Part shown: piece after piece, positions 7,673 to 16,371 of the stretch
How the letters are laid out: each line of letters begins with the position of its first letter
How positions within the stretch are numbered: the first letter of the stretch is position 1
Source of the DNA: an uncultured bacterium
Lineage (GTDB): Bacteria > Bacteroidota > Bacteroidia > Bacteroidales > Bacteroidaceae
Assembly: GCA_905216025.1 (NCBI GenBank)
Contig: CAJMSE010000003.1
Span: forward strand, 62,001-126,000
Reading direction: 5' to 3'
Length of the DNA stretch: 64,000 bases
Position numbers and translations under genes: made by a program
The notes under the pieces: generated by a model
What the model saw: the letters and a program-made list of their open reading frames with translations, nothing else
The model's database searches: none
What the model was told of the DNA's origin: nothing

Positions 7673-10441
7673 TCAGTCAAAGAGGTTCAGCCTGTTGCGG
7701 CGTGCCTCCTCGAGCGACCGCAGCTCTTCCTGCCCGCGGCTGTAGTCGGCCCGCATGCCTTCATAGCGGCTGTCAAGCTCGCTCTTCAGCCGGCATTTCT
7801 CGCCGGCATCGACGAGCCGCGCGGCCACGAGGGCATTCTGCGAGGCATCCTTCATCCACACCACGGGCCCGCCGTATACCGGCGCCACCTTCAGTGCCAC
7901 GTGCAGCTCGCTCGTCGTCGCGCCGCCTATCATTATCGGGATGTCAAGCCCGGCCCGCTCCAGCTCGCGCGCCACGCCCACCATCTCCTCAAGGCTCGGG
8001 GTGATGAGTCCGCTCAGTCCGATGATGTCGACGTTCTCCTCCTTCGCCTTCCTCACTATCTGCTCGGCCGGAACCATCACTCCCATGTCTATCACCTCGT
8101 AGTTGTTGCACGCCATGACCACGCCCACGATGTTCTTTCCGATGTCGTGCACGTCACCCTTCACCGTGGCGAGGAGCACCTTCCCGGCCTTCGCCCCGCC
8201 GCCAGCGTTCTCCGCTTCGATGTGCGGCTGCAGTATTGCGACGGCCTGTTTCATGGTGCGGGCCGTCTTCACCACCTGCGGCAGGAACATCTTGCCGCAT
8301 CCGAAAAGCTGCCCCACGGTGTTCATCCCGTCCATGAGCGGCCCTTCTATTATGCTGACGGCCTTCGGATATACGTCGAGGGCCTCGCGGATGTCTGTCT
8401 CAAGCCAGTCGCCCACGCCCTTAATCATCGCGTATGCCAGCCGCTCGGCCACCGGCCGGTCTCTCCACTCGCTGCCGCCTGCCGCAGGGCCGGCTTTCAC
8501 AGCCGTGCCTCCCGCCGCCTTTGCAGCGTCGGCCTCGGCCATTATACTGCCGGCAAGCGCCGTCAGGCGGTCGGCGGCGTCGGCCCGCCGGTTGAGTACG
8601 GCATCCTCGATGATTTCAAGCCGGTCGGCCGGTATGTCGCTGTATGTCACAGCCGTGGCTGGGTTGACGATGCCGAAGTCCATGCCGCAGTTTATCGCAT
8701 GGTAGAGGAACACGGCGTGCATGGCCTCGCGCACGTAGTTGTTGCCGCGGAACGAGAACGAGAGATTGCTCACTCCGCCGCTGACGTGCGCCCCCGGCAG
8801 GTTTGTCTTTATCCACTCAGCGGCACGGATGAAGTCGGCGGCATAGGCGGCATGCTCTTCCATGCCTGTGGCGATGGCCAGCACGTTGGGATCGAAGATG
8901 ATATCGAGCGGGTTCATACCCACGCGCTCCGTCAGTAGGCGGTAGGCGCGGGCGGCGATGGCGATGCGCCGCTCGTAGGTTGTGGCCTGCCCCTCCTCGT
9001 CGAAGCACATCACCACCACGGCCGCACCGAAGCGCCGCACCTCGCGGGCACGCTCCACGAAGACGTCCTCGCCCTCCTTGAGCGATATCGAGTTGACGAT
9101 GCACTTGCCCTGCACGCACTTCAGTCCGGCCCTTATCACGTTCCAGTCGGACGAGTCTATCATCACGGGCACACGGGCGATGTCGGGCTCGGAGGCTATC
9201 AAGTTGAGAAAATTGCACATCTCGGCACCGGCGTCGAGCAGGCCGTCGTCCATGTTTATGTCTATCACGAGAGCACCGTCGGCCACCTGCTTGCGGGCAA
9301 TGCCCAGCGCCTCGTCGTACTTACGTTCCTTTATGAGCCGCAAAAACTTTCGCGACCCGGCCACATTGCAGCGCTCGCCGACGTTCACGAAACGCACGTC
9401 TGGGGTGACGTCGAGCAGGTCGAGACCGCTCAGCCGCATCGTCGCCGCGGGCGGGGCGGGCCTGTGCGGCTGCTTCCCGGCTACGAGCGGCAGATACCGC
9501 GCGATGAATTTCTCGGTCGTTCCGCAGCACCCTCCGACGATGTTCACAAGTCCCTCGTCGATGAACTCGCCTATCTGCGGGGCCATCGTGTCGGGTGTCT
9601 CGTCGTAGAGGCCCATGCTGTTGGGCAGTCCGGCATTGGGATGTGCACTGATATAGTAAGGCGCTTTCGCCGAAAGCTCCCTCAGATAGGGTTTCATCTG
9701 GCTTGCGCCGAAAGAGCAGTTAAGTCCTACTGAAAAAATATTGGGGTATCCGCTGACGCTTGCGAGGAAGGCTCCAAGCGTCTGGCCGCTGAGCGTGCGA
9801 CCGGCAAGGTCGCTCACCGTGACGGAGAGCATTATGGGAAGCTCGCGCCCCCGGCAGTCCATCGCCGAGAGGGCGGCGTCGATTGCCGCCTTAGCATTGA
9901 GCGTATCGAAAATCGTCTCTATGAGTATCAGGTCCGCACCGCCCTCAATGATGGCATCCATCTGCTCGTAGTATGCTTCAAACAAAGCATCGTAGGTGAG
10001 GTCGCGGGCGGCGGGATTGCTCACGTCGGGACTCATCGAGCAGGTCTTGTTCGTGGGCCCTACGGAGCCGGCGACAAACCGTGGCTTACCTGCCGTGGAG
10101 AAGGCATCTGCCTCGCGGCGGGCAATCCTCGTGCCCTCAAGGGCCATCTCGCGGCTGACGGCCTCAAGGCCATAGTCTGCCTGCGATATCCGCTGGCTGC
10201 TGAACGTGTTTGTCGTGATGATGTCTGCGCCCGCCTCAAGATACTTCCGGTGTATGTCTGCTATGACGTCGGGGCGCGTTATGTTCAGCATATCGTTGTT
10301 GCCGCGCTGCATTCCGGCGGCAGATGCGAACCGCTCGCCGCGGAAGTCGGCCTCTTCCAGTCCATACTGCTGTATCATCGTGCCCATGGCGCCGTCAAGC
10401 ACGAGTATCCTCTCTCTTACAATCTCTTCCAGTCTGCCCAT
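7673..10441 (-). CDS. metH: Cobalamin-dependent methionine synthase, form without activation domain
   Basis: Transfers the methyl group of 5-methyl-THF to homocysteine through cobalamin. Domains in order: homocysteine methyltransferase (LDGAMGTMIQQYGLEEADF; zinc Cys pair in VGGCCGTTEKF), pterin-binding domain (FVNVGERCNVAGSRKF), B12 cap (LFGCGKMFLPQVVKTARTMK) and B12-binding domain with DVHDIGKNIV, whose His ligates cobalt. It stops at NRLNLFD soon after the B12 domain: 922 residues against about 1227 in E. coli, so the AdoMet-binding reactivation domain is absent. ATG 10441 (MGRLEEIV) was chosen over a TTG at 10465, directly after the smpB stop. Confidence 0.95.
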   Translation of the reverse strand: MGRLEEIVRERILVLDGAMGTMIQQYGLEEADFRGERFASAAGMQRGNNDMLNITRPDVIADIHRKYLEAGADIITTNTFSSQRISQADYGLEAVSREMALEGTRIARREADAFSTAGKPRFVAGSVGPTNKTCSMSPDVSNPAARDLTYDALFEAYYEQMDAIIEGGADLILIETIFDTLNAKAAIDAALSAMDCRGRELPIMLSVTVSDLAGRTLSGQTLGAFLASVSGYPNIFSVGLNCSFGASQMKPYLRELSAKAPYYISAHPNAGLPNSMGLYDETPDTMAPQIGEFIDEGLVNIVGGCCGTTEKFIARYLPLVAGKQPHRPAPPAATMRLSGLDLLDVTPDVRFVNVGERCNVAGSRKFLRLIKERKYDEALGIARKQVADGALVIDINMDDGLLDAGAEMCNFLNLIASEPDIARVPVMIDSSDWNVIRAGLKCVQGKCIVNSISLKEGEDVFVERAREVRRFGAAVVVMCFDEEGQATTYERRIAIAARAYRLLTERVGMNPLDIIFDPNVLAIATGMEEHAAYAADFIRAAEWIKTNLPGAHVSGGVSNLSFSFRGNNYVREAMHAVFLYHAINCGMDFGIVNPATAVTYSDIPADRLEIIEDAVLNRRADAADRLTALAGSIMAEADAAKAAGGTAVKAGPAAGGSEWRDRPVAERLAYAMIKGVGDWLETDIREALDVYPKAVSIIEGPLMDGMNTVGQLFGCGKMFLPQVVKTARTMKQAVAILQPHIEAENAGGGAKAGKVLLATVKGDVHDIGKNIVGVVMACNNYEVIDMGVMVPAEQIVRKAKEENVDIIGLSGLITPSLEEMVGVARELERAGLDIPIMIGGATTSELHVALKVAPVYGGPVVWMKDASQNALVAARLVDAGEKCRLKSELDSRYEGMRADYSRGQEELRSLEEARRNRLNLFD

Positions 10442-10461
10442 CGTCCGGTCTTTAGTCTGTG

Positions 10462-10941
10462 TCAATAATGCTTGATGGCGCGGTCCATGTCGCGCCTGTC
10501 TTCCTTTTCCTTGAGCGTCTGACGCTTGTCAAACTCCTTCTTTCCCTTGCACAGGGCGATGTCCATCTTCGCCCGTCCCTTGTCGTCTATGAAGACGAGG
10601 AGCGGCACGATGGTATATCCTGTCTGCTTCGTGGCGCTCTCGAGCTTCTGTATCTCCTTGCGGTTGAGCAGCAGCTTGCGGTCGCGTTTCATCTCATGGT
10701 TGTTGTATGAGCCGTAGAAATAGGGGCTTATGTTCATGCCCTTGACCCATATCTCGCCGTTGTGTATAAAACAAAACGTATCCACCAGACTGGCCTTGCC
10801 GAGCCTGATGGATTTTATCTCCGTTCCCGTGAGCACGATGCCCGCCGTGTATGTCTCTATGAAAAAATACTCGAACGAGGCTTTCTTGTTTCTTATGTTT
10901 ACGGGACTCTTCTTCCTTAGCAGTTCTTCTTCCTTATTCAT
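10462..10941 (-). CDS. smpB: SsrA-binding protein SmpB
   Basis: Partner of tmRNA in trans-translation; it carries tmRNA to stalled ribosomes. The 159-residue protein has the family core GIVLTGTEIKSIRLGKASL and the basic C-terminal tail KGKKEFDKRQTLKEKEDRR. The start overlaps the upstream DUF4375 gene by 8 nt and the metH ATG follows 20 nt after its stop, so it sits in the middle of a leftward operon. No ssrA (tmRNA) gene was seen in the window. Confidence 0.97.
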   Translation of the reverse strand: MNKEEELLRKKSPVNIRNKKASFEYFFIETYTAGIVLTGTEIKSIRLGKASLVDTFCFIHNGEIWVKGMNISPYFYGSYNNHEMKRDRKLLLNRKEIQKLESATKQTGYTIVPLLVFIDDKGRAKMDIALCKGKKEFDKRQTLKEKEDRRDMDRAIKHY

Positions 10942-11443
10942 TGCTTACCGTTGCGAATTTATCGATGTGCTCATCCACGTAGCGTGCGATGGCAGAGGTA
11001 TACTCCTCCTCATTTTCCACGAAGTGATCGTCGAGGTCGTCGAACTCCGCGTGCTGCTCGAAGAGGGCCATGAACTCCTCGTCGGAGCACTCGCGCTCTA
11101 TCTCCACCTTATGGGCGTTATACAGGGTGTGGGCGTCGTATATCAGGCGGGAAAGGTCACGGAGCCCCCACTGCTTCAGAGCCTTGGCAAAGGGGTTGAG
11201 GAAGATGAACCCGCCGTAGCCGTTATGTATCAGCTGCACGAAGCCGCCGTCCATCACCTCGTCGCGCAGCATGCTGTATGCGAGCAGTGTTATCTGGTCC
11301 GCATTAAGCTCCTGCATCGTCTCCGCCGTAAGCGTTCCGCCGACGGCACCGTTTATTCCATCTATGAACACCTTGAGAAAGGCATCCATCCCCTCCCCCG
11401 CCGCACGGCGCAGGTCGGAGTCTCTGACTGTCACTTCTTTCAT
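10934..11443 (-). CDS. DMP19 family protein (DUF4375)
   Basis: A 169-residue soluble protein. The segments LLAYSMLRDEVMDGGFVQLIHNGYGGFIF and NPFAKALKQWG match the DMP19/DUF4375 family. DMP19 of Neisseria is described as a DNA mimic that binds a repressor, but most members, including this one, are uncharacterised. It is acidic, with EENEEEY-like stretches near the C-terminus. ATG 11443 (MKEVTV) lies only 8 nt behind a -7 box, so the mRNA should be nearly leaderless; the frame's TTG at 11449 is unlikely to be used. Overlaps smpB by 8 nt. Confidence 0.82.
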   Translation of the reverse strand: MKEVTVRDSDLRRAAGEGMDAFLKVFIDGINGAVGGTLTAETMQELNADQITLLAYSMLRDEVMDGGFVQLIHNGYGGFIFLNPFAKALKQWGLRDLSRLIYDAHTLYNAHKVEIERECSDEEFMALFEQHAEFDDLDDHFVENEEEYTSAIARYVDEHIDKFATVSNE

Positions 11444-11451
11444 AATCAATG

Positions 11452-11459
11452 CAAAGATA
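11452..11459 (-). promoter_or_regulatory. -7 box of the DUF4375-smpB-metH operon
   Basis: TATCTTTG on the minus strand, separated from the ATG at 11443 by 8 nt. This spacing leaves room for only a few nucleotides of leader. Confidence 0.6.
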
Positions 11460-11627
11460 AGTATTTATAACGAAAACGCGGTAGTTTGCTGCGATTTTAT
11501 TTGTTTGCGGAGGGTTATTGAGGGGTTTTATACCATACTGTTCTAGAAAGGGAAACATAATGGAATGGATTTATAGCCGGAACAGAACATGTACGGCACG
11601 GCAACACTTCCGGTTGCCACAAAAGAA

Positions 11628-11670
11628 ACACGGAAATACAGAGAGTACAGCCTGCTCTGCATTTCCGTGT
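11628..11670 (-). terminator. Rho-independent terminator of the BACON lipoprotein gene
   Basis: On the minus strand a 16-bp stem with one mismatch (ACACGGAAATGCAGAG) closes a loop of about 11 nt and is followed by TTTCTTTT. It lies about 60 nt after the stop codon at 11729. Confidence 0.7.
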
Positions 11671-11728
11671 CATAACAGCCTGTTCCTGAACATGCAGAAA
11701 AAGGCCGTTACCGCAATATTATTAATCT

Positions 11729-12838
11729 TTACCGTGACAGATAATCAACATTCGGAGTTATGTAGAATCGCTCGAGTCCGCCTTCTCCCGGCTTATCCGC
11801 AGACCGGCGGATTGTCTTCGACGAAGAATTAGCTGTTCCTCTCACCCTCTCTATCAATCCGGAGAACTCATTGTTAACGTCAACTGCCCACGTTACAGCA
11901 TGGAAAATGTTTGAGTTCCGCGTGGCAGTCCAGCTGTCCGGACCTGAAATGGGAGTGTTTATAGATGCATCCGATGCGGATTTTGACATAGTATCATTAA
12001 AGAACCATGCAACGGCTGCATCCGTGCTATTGAGCAGATTCACGTTTGTGATAAGCCACATGTAATACATCTTGGTGTATCCGTTCGGCTGGGTAGACCA
12101 CATCCACGATGTATCACTGTACTTGACATCTGATATATACGCAACAGGCTGATTCCTGTCAGACTTCGTTTTTATGTCAGTCCTTACCAATTCGCCGCGC
12201 TTACCTGTCTTATCGTATGCCAAAGTGAAAACAGCAACATCCAGATTTGCCGGCAGTTCCTGCCATGATGTCACATATCCGTCGTTCGGAGTGTTACGGT
12301 TTGAGTCGTCCTCACTGATTGCCCTGACAATCTCCTCCTCCGTCATACGGTCTACTTTGGATGGCGTGAAAGCCTTGGTATAATAGTAAGACACATTCTT
12401 GCCATACGTATAGTCAAAAGCGAAGCCGTCGCTGAGCACGACAATAGTATTCGGCGCCACGACACAATCGCTCGCCTTATTGCCTGCCTGGCTCACACGC
12501 ACGGTCTGTTTAATACCATCCACCGTTTCAACAGACAGCAGACACTCACGTCCGTTAACAGAGGTATTCTCCGTAGCAGCCACTACAACCACCGCATTAC
12601 CGCTACCGACGGAAGGTGTCACCTGAAGCCATGCCTGATTACCGGAAACCGTCCATTTGCCATTACTCGTAATACGGAACGTCTTGCTGGCGCCGTCAGC
12701 CGGGATATTGATTTCCGCAACGTCAACCGTGAGGGTGCTTTGTGAAGATGAACCGTCGTCATCACCATCATCACTGCTGCATGAAACCATCCATGTACAG
12801 CCGGCAAGAAACGCCAATAATAAAAGAAGCTTTTTCAT
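11729..12838 (-). CDS. Lipoprotein with N-terminal BACON domain
   Basis: A 369-residue surface or periplasmic lipoprotein. The signal peptide ends in a lipobox (WMVSCSS, acylated Cys at about residue 20), followed by an acidic Asp/Ser linker (DDGDDDGSSSQ). Residues about 35-115 form a BACON domain (LTVDVAEINIPADGASKTF ... SVETVDGIKQTVRVSQAG), a Bacteroidetes Ig-like module. The rest is a unique domain with Tyr/Trp-rich segments (TSWMWSTQPNGYTKMYYM); no family recognised. It has a long leader of about 390 nt with a -7 box at 13233-13240. Binding of a glycan or mucin is the usual guess for BACON proteins, not shown here. Confidence 0.85.
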   Translation of the reverse strand: MKKLLLLLAFLAGCTWMVSCSSDDGDDDGSSSQSTLTVDVAEINIPADGASKTFRITSNGKWTVSGNQAWLQVTPSVGSGNAVVVVAATENTSVNGRECLLSVETVDGIKQTVRVSQAGNKASDCVVAPNTIVVLSDGFAFDYTYGKNVSYYYTKAFTPSKVDRMTEEEIVRAISEDDSNRNTPNDGYVTSWQELPANLDVAVFTLAYDKTGKRGELVRTDIKTKSDRNQPVAYISDVKYSDTSWMWSTQPNGYTKMYYMWLITNVNLLNSTDAAVAWFFNDTMSKSASDASINTPISGPDSWTATRNSNIFHAVTWAVDVNNEFSGLIERVRGTANSSSKTIRRSADKPGEGGLERFYITPNVDYLSR

Positions 12839-13232
12839 TTATGAAATAAATATAGTGCCCGCGACTCCCGAACCGGACCGTTATCTATTTGTTCTGTGTT
12901 AACTATAATATAATAAAAAGACGCGGGAATCTATGCCTGTCACTTATCCCACGTGCTCGGCCTCGCATTGCCTTACTGTCAAGGATAAGCAACGCAAGAA
13001 GCCCACGCCGATATGTAATGAACCCATATCATGCCCAAACAGGACACAATACAGGATGTACAAAACATACCCATGAACATCTGCTGTTGCTTTACCGTGT
13101 GACAGTAAGTTAAATTGCGAGTTTAGCACGTCACAGATAAAACGCTTAGCAAACGTTTTCTACTATTTATAGTGCATGCCCACCCTTCCTTCCCGATTTC
13201 AATACAGGGATTCCGGCGTAGGATTTGCGCTG
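12839..13232 (-). ncRNA. Long structured 5' leader of the BACON lipoprotein gene (candidate regulatory RNA)
   Basis: From the -7 box at 13233-13240 to the ATG at 12838 is about 390 nt with no convincing ORF. A perfect 10-bp inverted repeat (CTTACTGTCA at 12972-12981; TGACAGTAAG at 13100-13109) could close a domain of about 138 nt. No cobalamin box or other riboswitch motif I know was found. Function as a regulatory leader is inference. Confidence 0.4.
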
Positions 13233-13240
13233 CAAATATA
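13233..13240 (-). promoter_or_regulatory. -7 box ahead of the BACON lipoprotein leader
   Basis: TATATTTG on the minus strand, set in an AT-rich context. It implies a transcript starting near 13228. Confidence 0.55.
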
Positions 13241-13351
13241 CGAAAAAAGAAACAAACCCTCAAATAATTTAGCTTCAAAATACATGTATCCACTCTATCC
13301 ATACAGCTTTTTCTATATGGCTACATGCAAACAAGACATTATAATATAATC

Positions 13352-13402
13352 GTTACGGCAGATAAAGGACATTAGTATTCCCTGTCCGTCATCTGCCGCA
13401 AC
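13352..13402 (-). terminator. Hairpin downstream of the TonB-dependent receptor gene
   Basis: GTTGCGGCAGAT pairs with ATCTGCCGTAAC (one mismatch), with an inner GGACA/TGTCC pairing. It lies 28 nt after the receptor stop. The following bases are AT-rich (GATTATATTATA) rather than a clean T-tract, so it is a weak or Rho-assisted terminator. Confidence 0.5.
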
Positions 13403-13429
13403 AATATTATCAACAACAATAAAAATCTG

Positions 13430-15313
13430 TCAGAACTTCATGCTGACGCCTCCCGTGACCGTGGCGCGCGGCATGGGAAAGCCTGCATTTATCTCATAGC
13501 GCTGGGCAAGAAGGTTGTCGCCGCGCGCCCACAGGCTGAGACAGCCCGTTATCTGCTTGCTCACGGCTATGTCGAGCAGGCAGAAACTTTCCTTTGATGC
13601 GTCCTCGCCGACAGCTGTGTACAGGCCGCTGACATACTGGAGACCGGCATGAAGCGTCCATCCGGCATTCTTATAATCGGCTCCGAGGAAGCCCTTATAC
13701 TCAGGAGCAGCGACCACGGGGTTATCCATGTGCAGCCAGCTGTGGTTCGTGGTCAGCATCAGATGGCGGTCAACGCGCCATGAGGCCTCAGCCTCAACGC
13801 CGTGATTCTCTATCCGGCCGCTGTTCACATTCCTCGGACGGCCGTCTATGCGCACCGTCTCGATGATGTTGTCACCTTTTATATAGAATATGTTGACGCC
13901 GTAGCCGACAGCCCCGCCCGACGGACGGTGCTTCCACGAGAGTTCGTAATTGACCAAACGCTCAGGCTCAAGGTCGGTGTTTGACGGCGGATAGAGATAC
14001 ATCTCACGCATGGACGGATTGCGGAAGCCCTTGCTGACCATGGCTTTCAGCTCGCCGGAGACGACAGGGCGCACGACGATGCCGCCTTGGGGGACAAGCT
14101 CCGTGCCGGTGACGGAATGGTGGTCGGCACGCAGGCCGGCATCGACGGTGAGCCATCCGGTGATGTCCTGCCTGAAATCGGCATACACCGCGACCTCGTT
14201 GCGGTACGAACGGCCGCTCTGCTTGTTGGGCGTGTCCATCACCTCACCCGTCGCCTTCGACGTGTAATAGGCGCGGCCATAGATGTGCTGGTAGTCGGCG
14301 CCGACGGTGATACGGTTTCCCTTGAACAGGTTTACGCTCTGATACCACGACACTCCGGTGAGCGCGTCCTTCGAACGGAAATAGCGCTGGGTCGGATTGT
14401 CAGGCGAATCGGAGCCGTCGTCAACCTTATGACGCCCGAAACTGGAATACACGCTGAGTGAACCGCTTGTCCGGCTGTAATGGTTTTCCAGCGCGGCAGA
14501 AGCCACCCCGCGCGTAATCCACTGGTCAGCACCCCACAGCGGCGAGTCTTCCTCGCCGGGATTGGATGCACTGAAGCGGGTGATGTCGGCATTCACGCTG
14601 GCAGACCAGTGGCTGTTGATATCATAAGCGAGCTTCAGATAACCGCCATACTGCTCGAAACCCATACGCGGGCGATGATTGTCCGAGCGGCCGTACTGAC
14701 CGGCAACCGTGGCCGAGAAGCGGCCGCTGCGCACACGTGTCGAGGCATCGGCCTGGAACGTGCCGTAGCTTCCTGCACCGACGACCACATCTGTAGAAGC
14801 CCCGTCGCCGCGCATGCCGCGCGTGACGATATTCATGACGCCGCCCATGGCATTCGAGCCATAGAGCACCGAAGCCGGTCCGCGGAGCACCTCGATACGC
14901 TCTGCCATCATCGTCTGATAGCTGTCGCTGATGGAATGTCCGTATATGCCCTGATACTGAGGGTGTCCGTCGATGAGCACGAGCGTCTGACCAGCACCCC
15001 CGCTGACACCGCGCAGGCTTATATTGCCGGCCGCACCGCCGCTGACGCCATATCCCATCATACCGCGTCCGGTGACGAACAGGCCCGGAACAGACTGTAC
15101 CACGGCCGGAAGGACCGACTGCCTGTGCCCAACCTCCAACGCCTCGCGCCCCACTACGCTGACCGTCATGGGCAGGTGGCGGACGTCCGCAGCACCGCGC
15201 ACTCCCGTAACTACTATATCATCAAGACCGACGATGCTGTCGTTTTGCGCCATCGCCTGACCAAACGCCGTGCATGCAGCCGCCACCGCCATTGTCATCC
15301 TTATTCTTTTCAT
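13430..15313 (-). CDS. TonB-dependent outer-membrane receptor
   Basis: A BtuB/FepA-like receptor of about 627 residues. The signal peptide MKRIRMTMAVAAACTAFGQAMAQ precedes a TonB-box-like DDIVVTGVRG and a plug domain (LRGVSGGAGQTLVLIDGHPQ, ERIEVLRGPASVLYGSNAMGGVMNIVT). The barrel ends in the OM targeting pattern with terminal Phe (VTGGVSMKF). It lacks the CarboxypepD_reg extension of SusC proteins and has no SusD partner, so it probably imports a metal chelate, haem or cobalamin; no ligand can be read. I chose ATG 15313 for the signal peptide; ATGs at 15334 and 15349 also fit. Confidence 0.9.
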   Translation of the reverse strand: MKRIRMTMAVAAACTAFGQAMAQNDSIVGLDDIVVTGVRGAADVRHLPMTVSVVGREALEVGHRQSVLPAVVQSVPGLFVTGRGMMGYGVSGGAAGNISLRGVSGGAGQTLVLIDGHPQYQGIYGHSISDSYQTMMAERIEVLRGPASVLYGSNAMGGVMNIVTRGMRGDGASTDVVVGAGSYGTFQADASTRVRSGRFSATVAGQYGRSDNHRPRMGFEQYGGYLKLAYDINSHWSASVNADITRFSASNPGEEDSPLWGADQWITRGVASAALENHYSRTSGSLSVYSSFGRHKVDDGSDSPDNPTQRYFRSKDALTGVSWYQSVNLFKGNRITVGADYQHIYGRAYYTSKATGEVMDTPNKQSGRSYRNEVAVYADFRQDITGWLTVDAGLRADHHSVTGTELVPQGGIVVRPVVSGELKAMVSKGFRNPSMREMYLYPPSNTDLEPERLVNYELSWKHRPSGGAVGYGVNIFYIKGDNIIETVRIDGRPRNVNSGRIENHGVEAEASWRVDRHLMLTTNHSWLHMDNPVVAAPEYKGFLGADYKNAGWTLHAGLQYVSGLYTAVGEDASKESFCLLDIAVSKQITGCLSLWARGDNLLAQRYEINAGFPMPRATVTGGVSMKF

Positions 15314-15446
15314 CCTTCTTATATCCTTTTCCATTTTGTCATTTAACATCTGTCTTATCTTTATTGAATATCTGTCGTTTTATCATCGGACATCATTTGT
15401 CTTCCTGCCGGATATCCGGTTCAATCCAGGACGTTTCATACGGCTG

Positions 15447-15454
15447 CAAAATTA
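15447..15454 (-). promoter_or_regulatory. -7 box of the TonB-dependent receptor
   Basis: TAATTTTG on the minus strand, giving a leader of about 130 nt to ATG 15313, or about 90 nt to ATG 15349. Confidence 0.55.
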
Positions 15455-15601
15455 CATATAATATACAGACCGCCCGTTATCCTTATTACGGGAAAAGATA
15501 CCTTATTTACATTTTCACCGGCAAGCCGCCGGATTGTAATTATTTTACCCTTATTAAGATAAATAACCGTCTTTTTTGATATTTATATCGGATTTTATTA
15601 G

Positions 15602-15609
15602 TAAATTTG
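15602..15609 (+). promoter_or_regulatory. -7 box of the scaffold/GGGtGRT operon
   Basis: TAAATTTG on the plus strand, 45 nt before ATG 15655. Confidence 0.6.
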
Positions 15610-15654
15610 CAGCAAAAATAAGATTCATTCATTTTTATAAAACTAATAACGAAT

Positions 15655-16356
15655 ATGACTTATTCCAACGAAGTCAACAACATGTGCGTTGTTGCGAAAG
15701 GTCCCAATCACGGACCGGCCCCCATTCCAGAAGAGGGCAAGTGGATTCAGGCTAAGGAGATAAAGGACATCTCCGGTTATACTCACGGTATCGGCTGGTG
15801 CGCCCCGCAGCAGGGAGCCTGCAAGCTCTCGCTGAACATCAAAGAGGGAATCATCCAGGAGTGTCTCGTAGAGACCATCGGATGCACCGGTATGACCCAC
15901 TCTGCCGCCATGGCATCGGAGATTCTCCCGGGAAAGACAATCCTTGAGGCCCTGAACACAGACCTCGTGTGCGATGCCATCAACACGGCCATGCGCGAGC
16001 TCTTCCTCCAGATTGTATACGGACGTTCACAGAGCGCATTCTCTGAGGGCGGACTTGTCATCGGAGCCGGACTGGAAGACCTTGGAAAGGGTCTGCGCAG
16101 CCAGACAGGTACACTGTACGGCACGGTTGCCAAGGGTACACGCTACCTCGAACTGACCGAGGGTTACATCACAAAGATGTTCCTCGACAAGGACGATCAG
16201 GTATGCGGTTACGAGTATGTACACCTCGGCAAGATGATGGAAGCCATCAAGAACGGCATGGACGCCAACGAGGCTGTGACGAAGTTTACAGGCTCTTACG
16301 GCCGCACGACCGCCGAGCAGGGAATTGTTAAGACTATTGACCCACGTAAAGAATAA
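15655..16356 (+). CDS. IscU/NifU-like iron-sulfur scaffold protein, GGGtGRT-associated
   Basis: A 233-residue protein related to IscU/NifU-N scaffolds. The segment at residues 76-100 (GCTGMTHSAAMASEILPGK, then TILEAL) closely follows the IscU core around its second cluster-binding Cys. Other cysteines at 49, 56, 70 and 106 include candidates for the remaining ligands. The C-terminal about 90 residues go beyond a plain IscU domain. The gene is followed 15 nt later by the GGGtGRT gene, a pairing seen in other anaerobes. No isc/suf genes are nearby. A role in building or holding an Fe-S cluster for its partner is inference. Confidence 0.82.
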   Translation: MTYSNEVNNMCVVAKGPNHGPAPIPEEGKWIQAKEIKDISGYTHGIGWCAPQQGACKLSLNIKEGIIQECLVETIGCTGMTHSAAMASEILPGKTILEALNTDLVCDAINTAMRELFLQIVYGRSQSAFSEGGLVIGAGLEDLGKGLRSQTGTLYGTVAKGTRYLELTEGYITKMFLDKDDQVCGYEYVHLGKMMEAIKNGMDANEAVTKFTGSYGRTTAEQGIVKTIDPRKE

Positions 16357-16371
16357 GGAGGACACAAGACT

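Larger units (their letters stand above)
15314..15654. other. Divergent intergenic region between the TonB receptor and the scaffold/GGGtGRT operon
   Basis: Holds two outward-facing -7 boxes (minus strand 15447-15454, plus strand 15602-15609). The 150 nt between them is AT-rich, with an ATTTTACCCTTATTAAGATA segment. No riboswitch motif or small gene was recognised. Confidence 0.5.

Noticed and set aside
12944..13129. A 61-codon frame inside the BACON leader on the minus strand
   Set aside because: No family features or signal, odd codon use, and it overlaps the inverted repeat; a structured leader is more likely.
13241..15654. A cobalamin riboswitch for the BtuB-like TonB receptor
   Set aside because: I looked for the B12 box (GCCACTG and flanks) on both strands in the intergenic regions around the receptor and did not find it.
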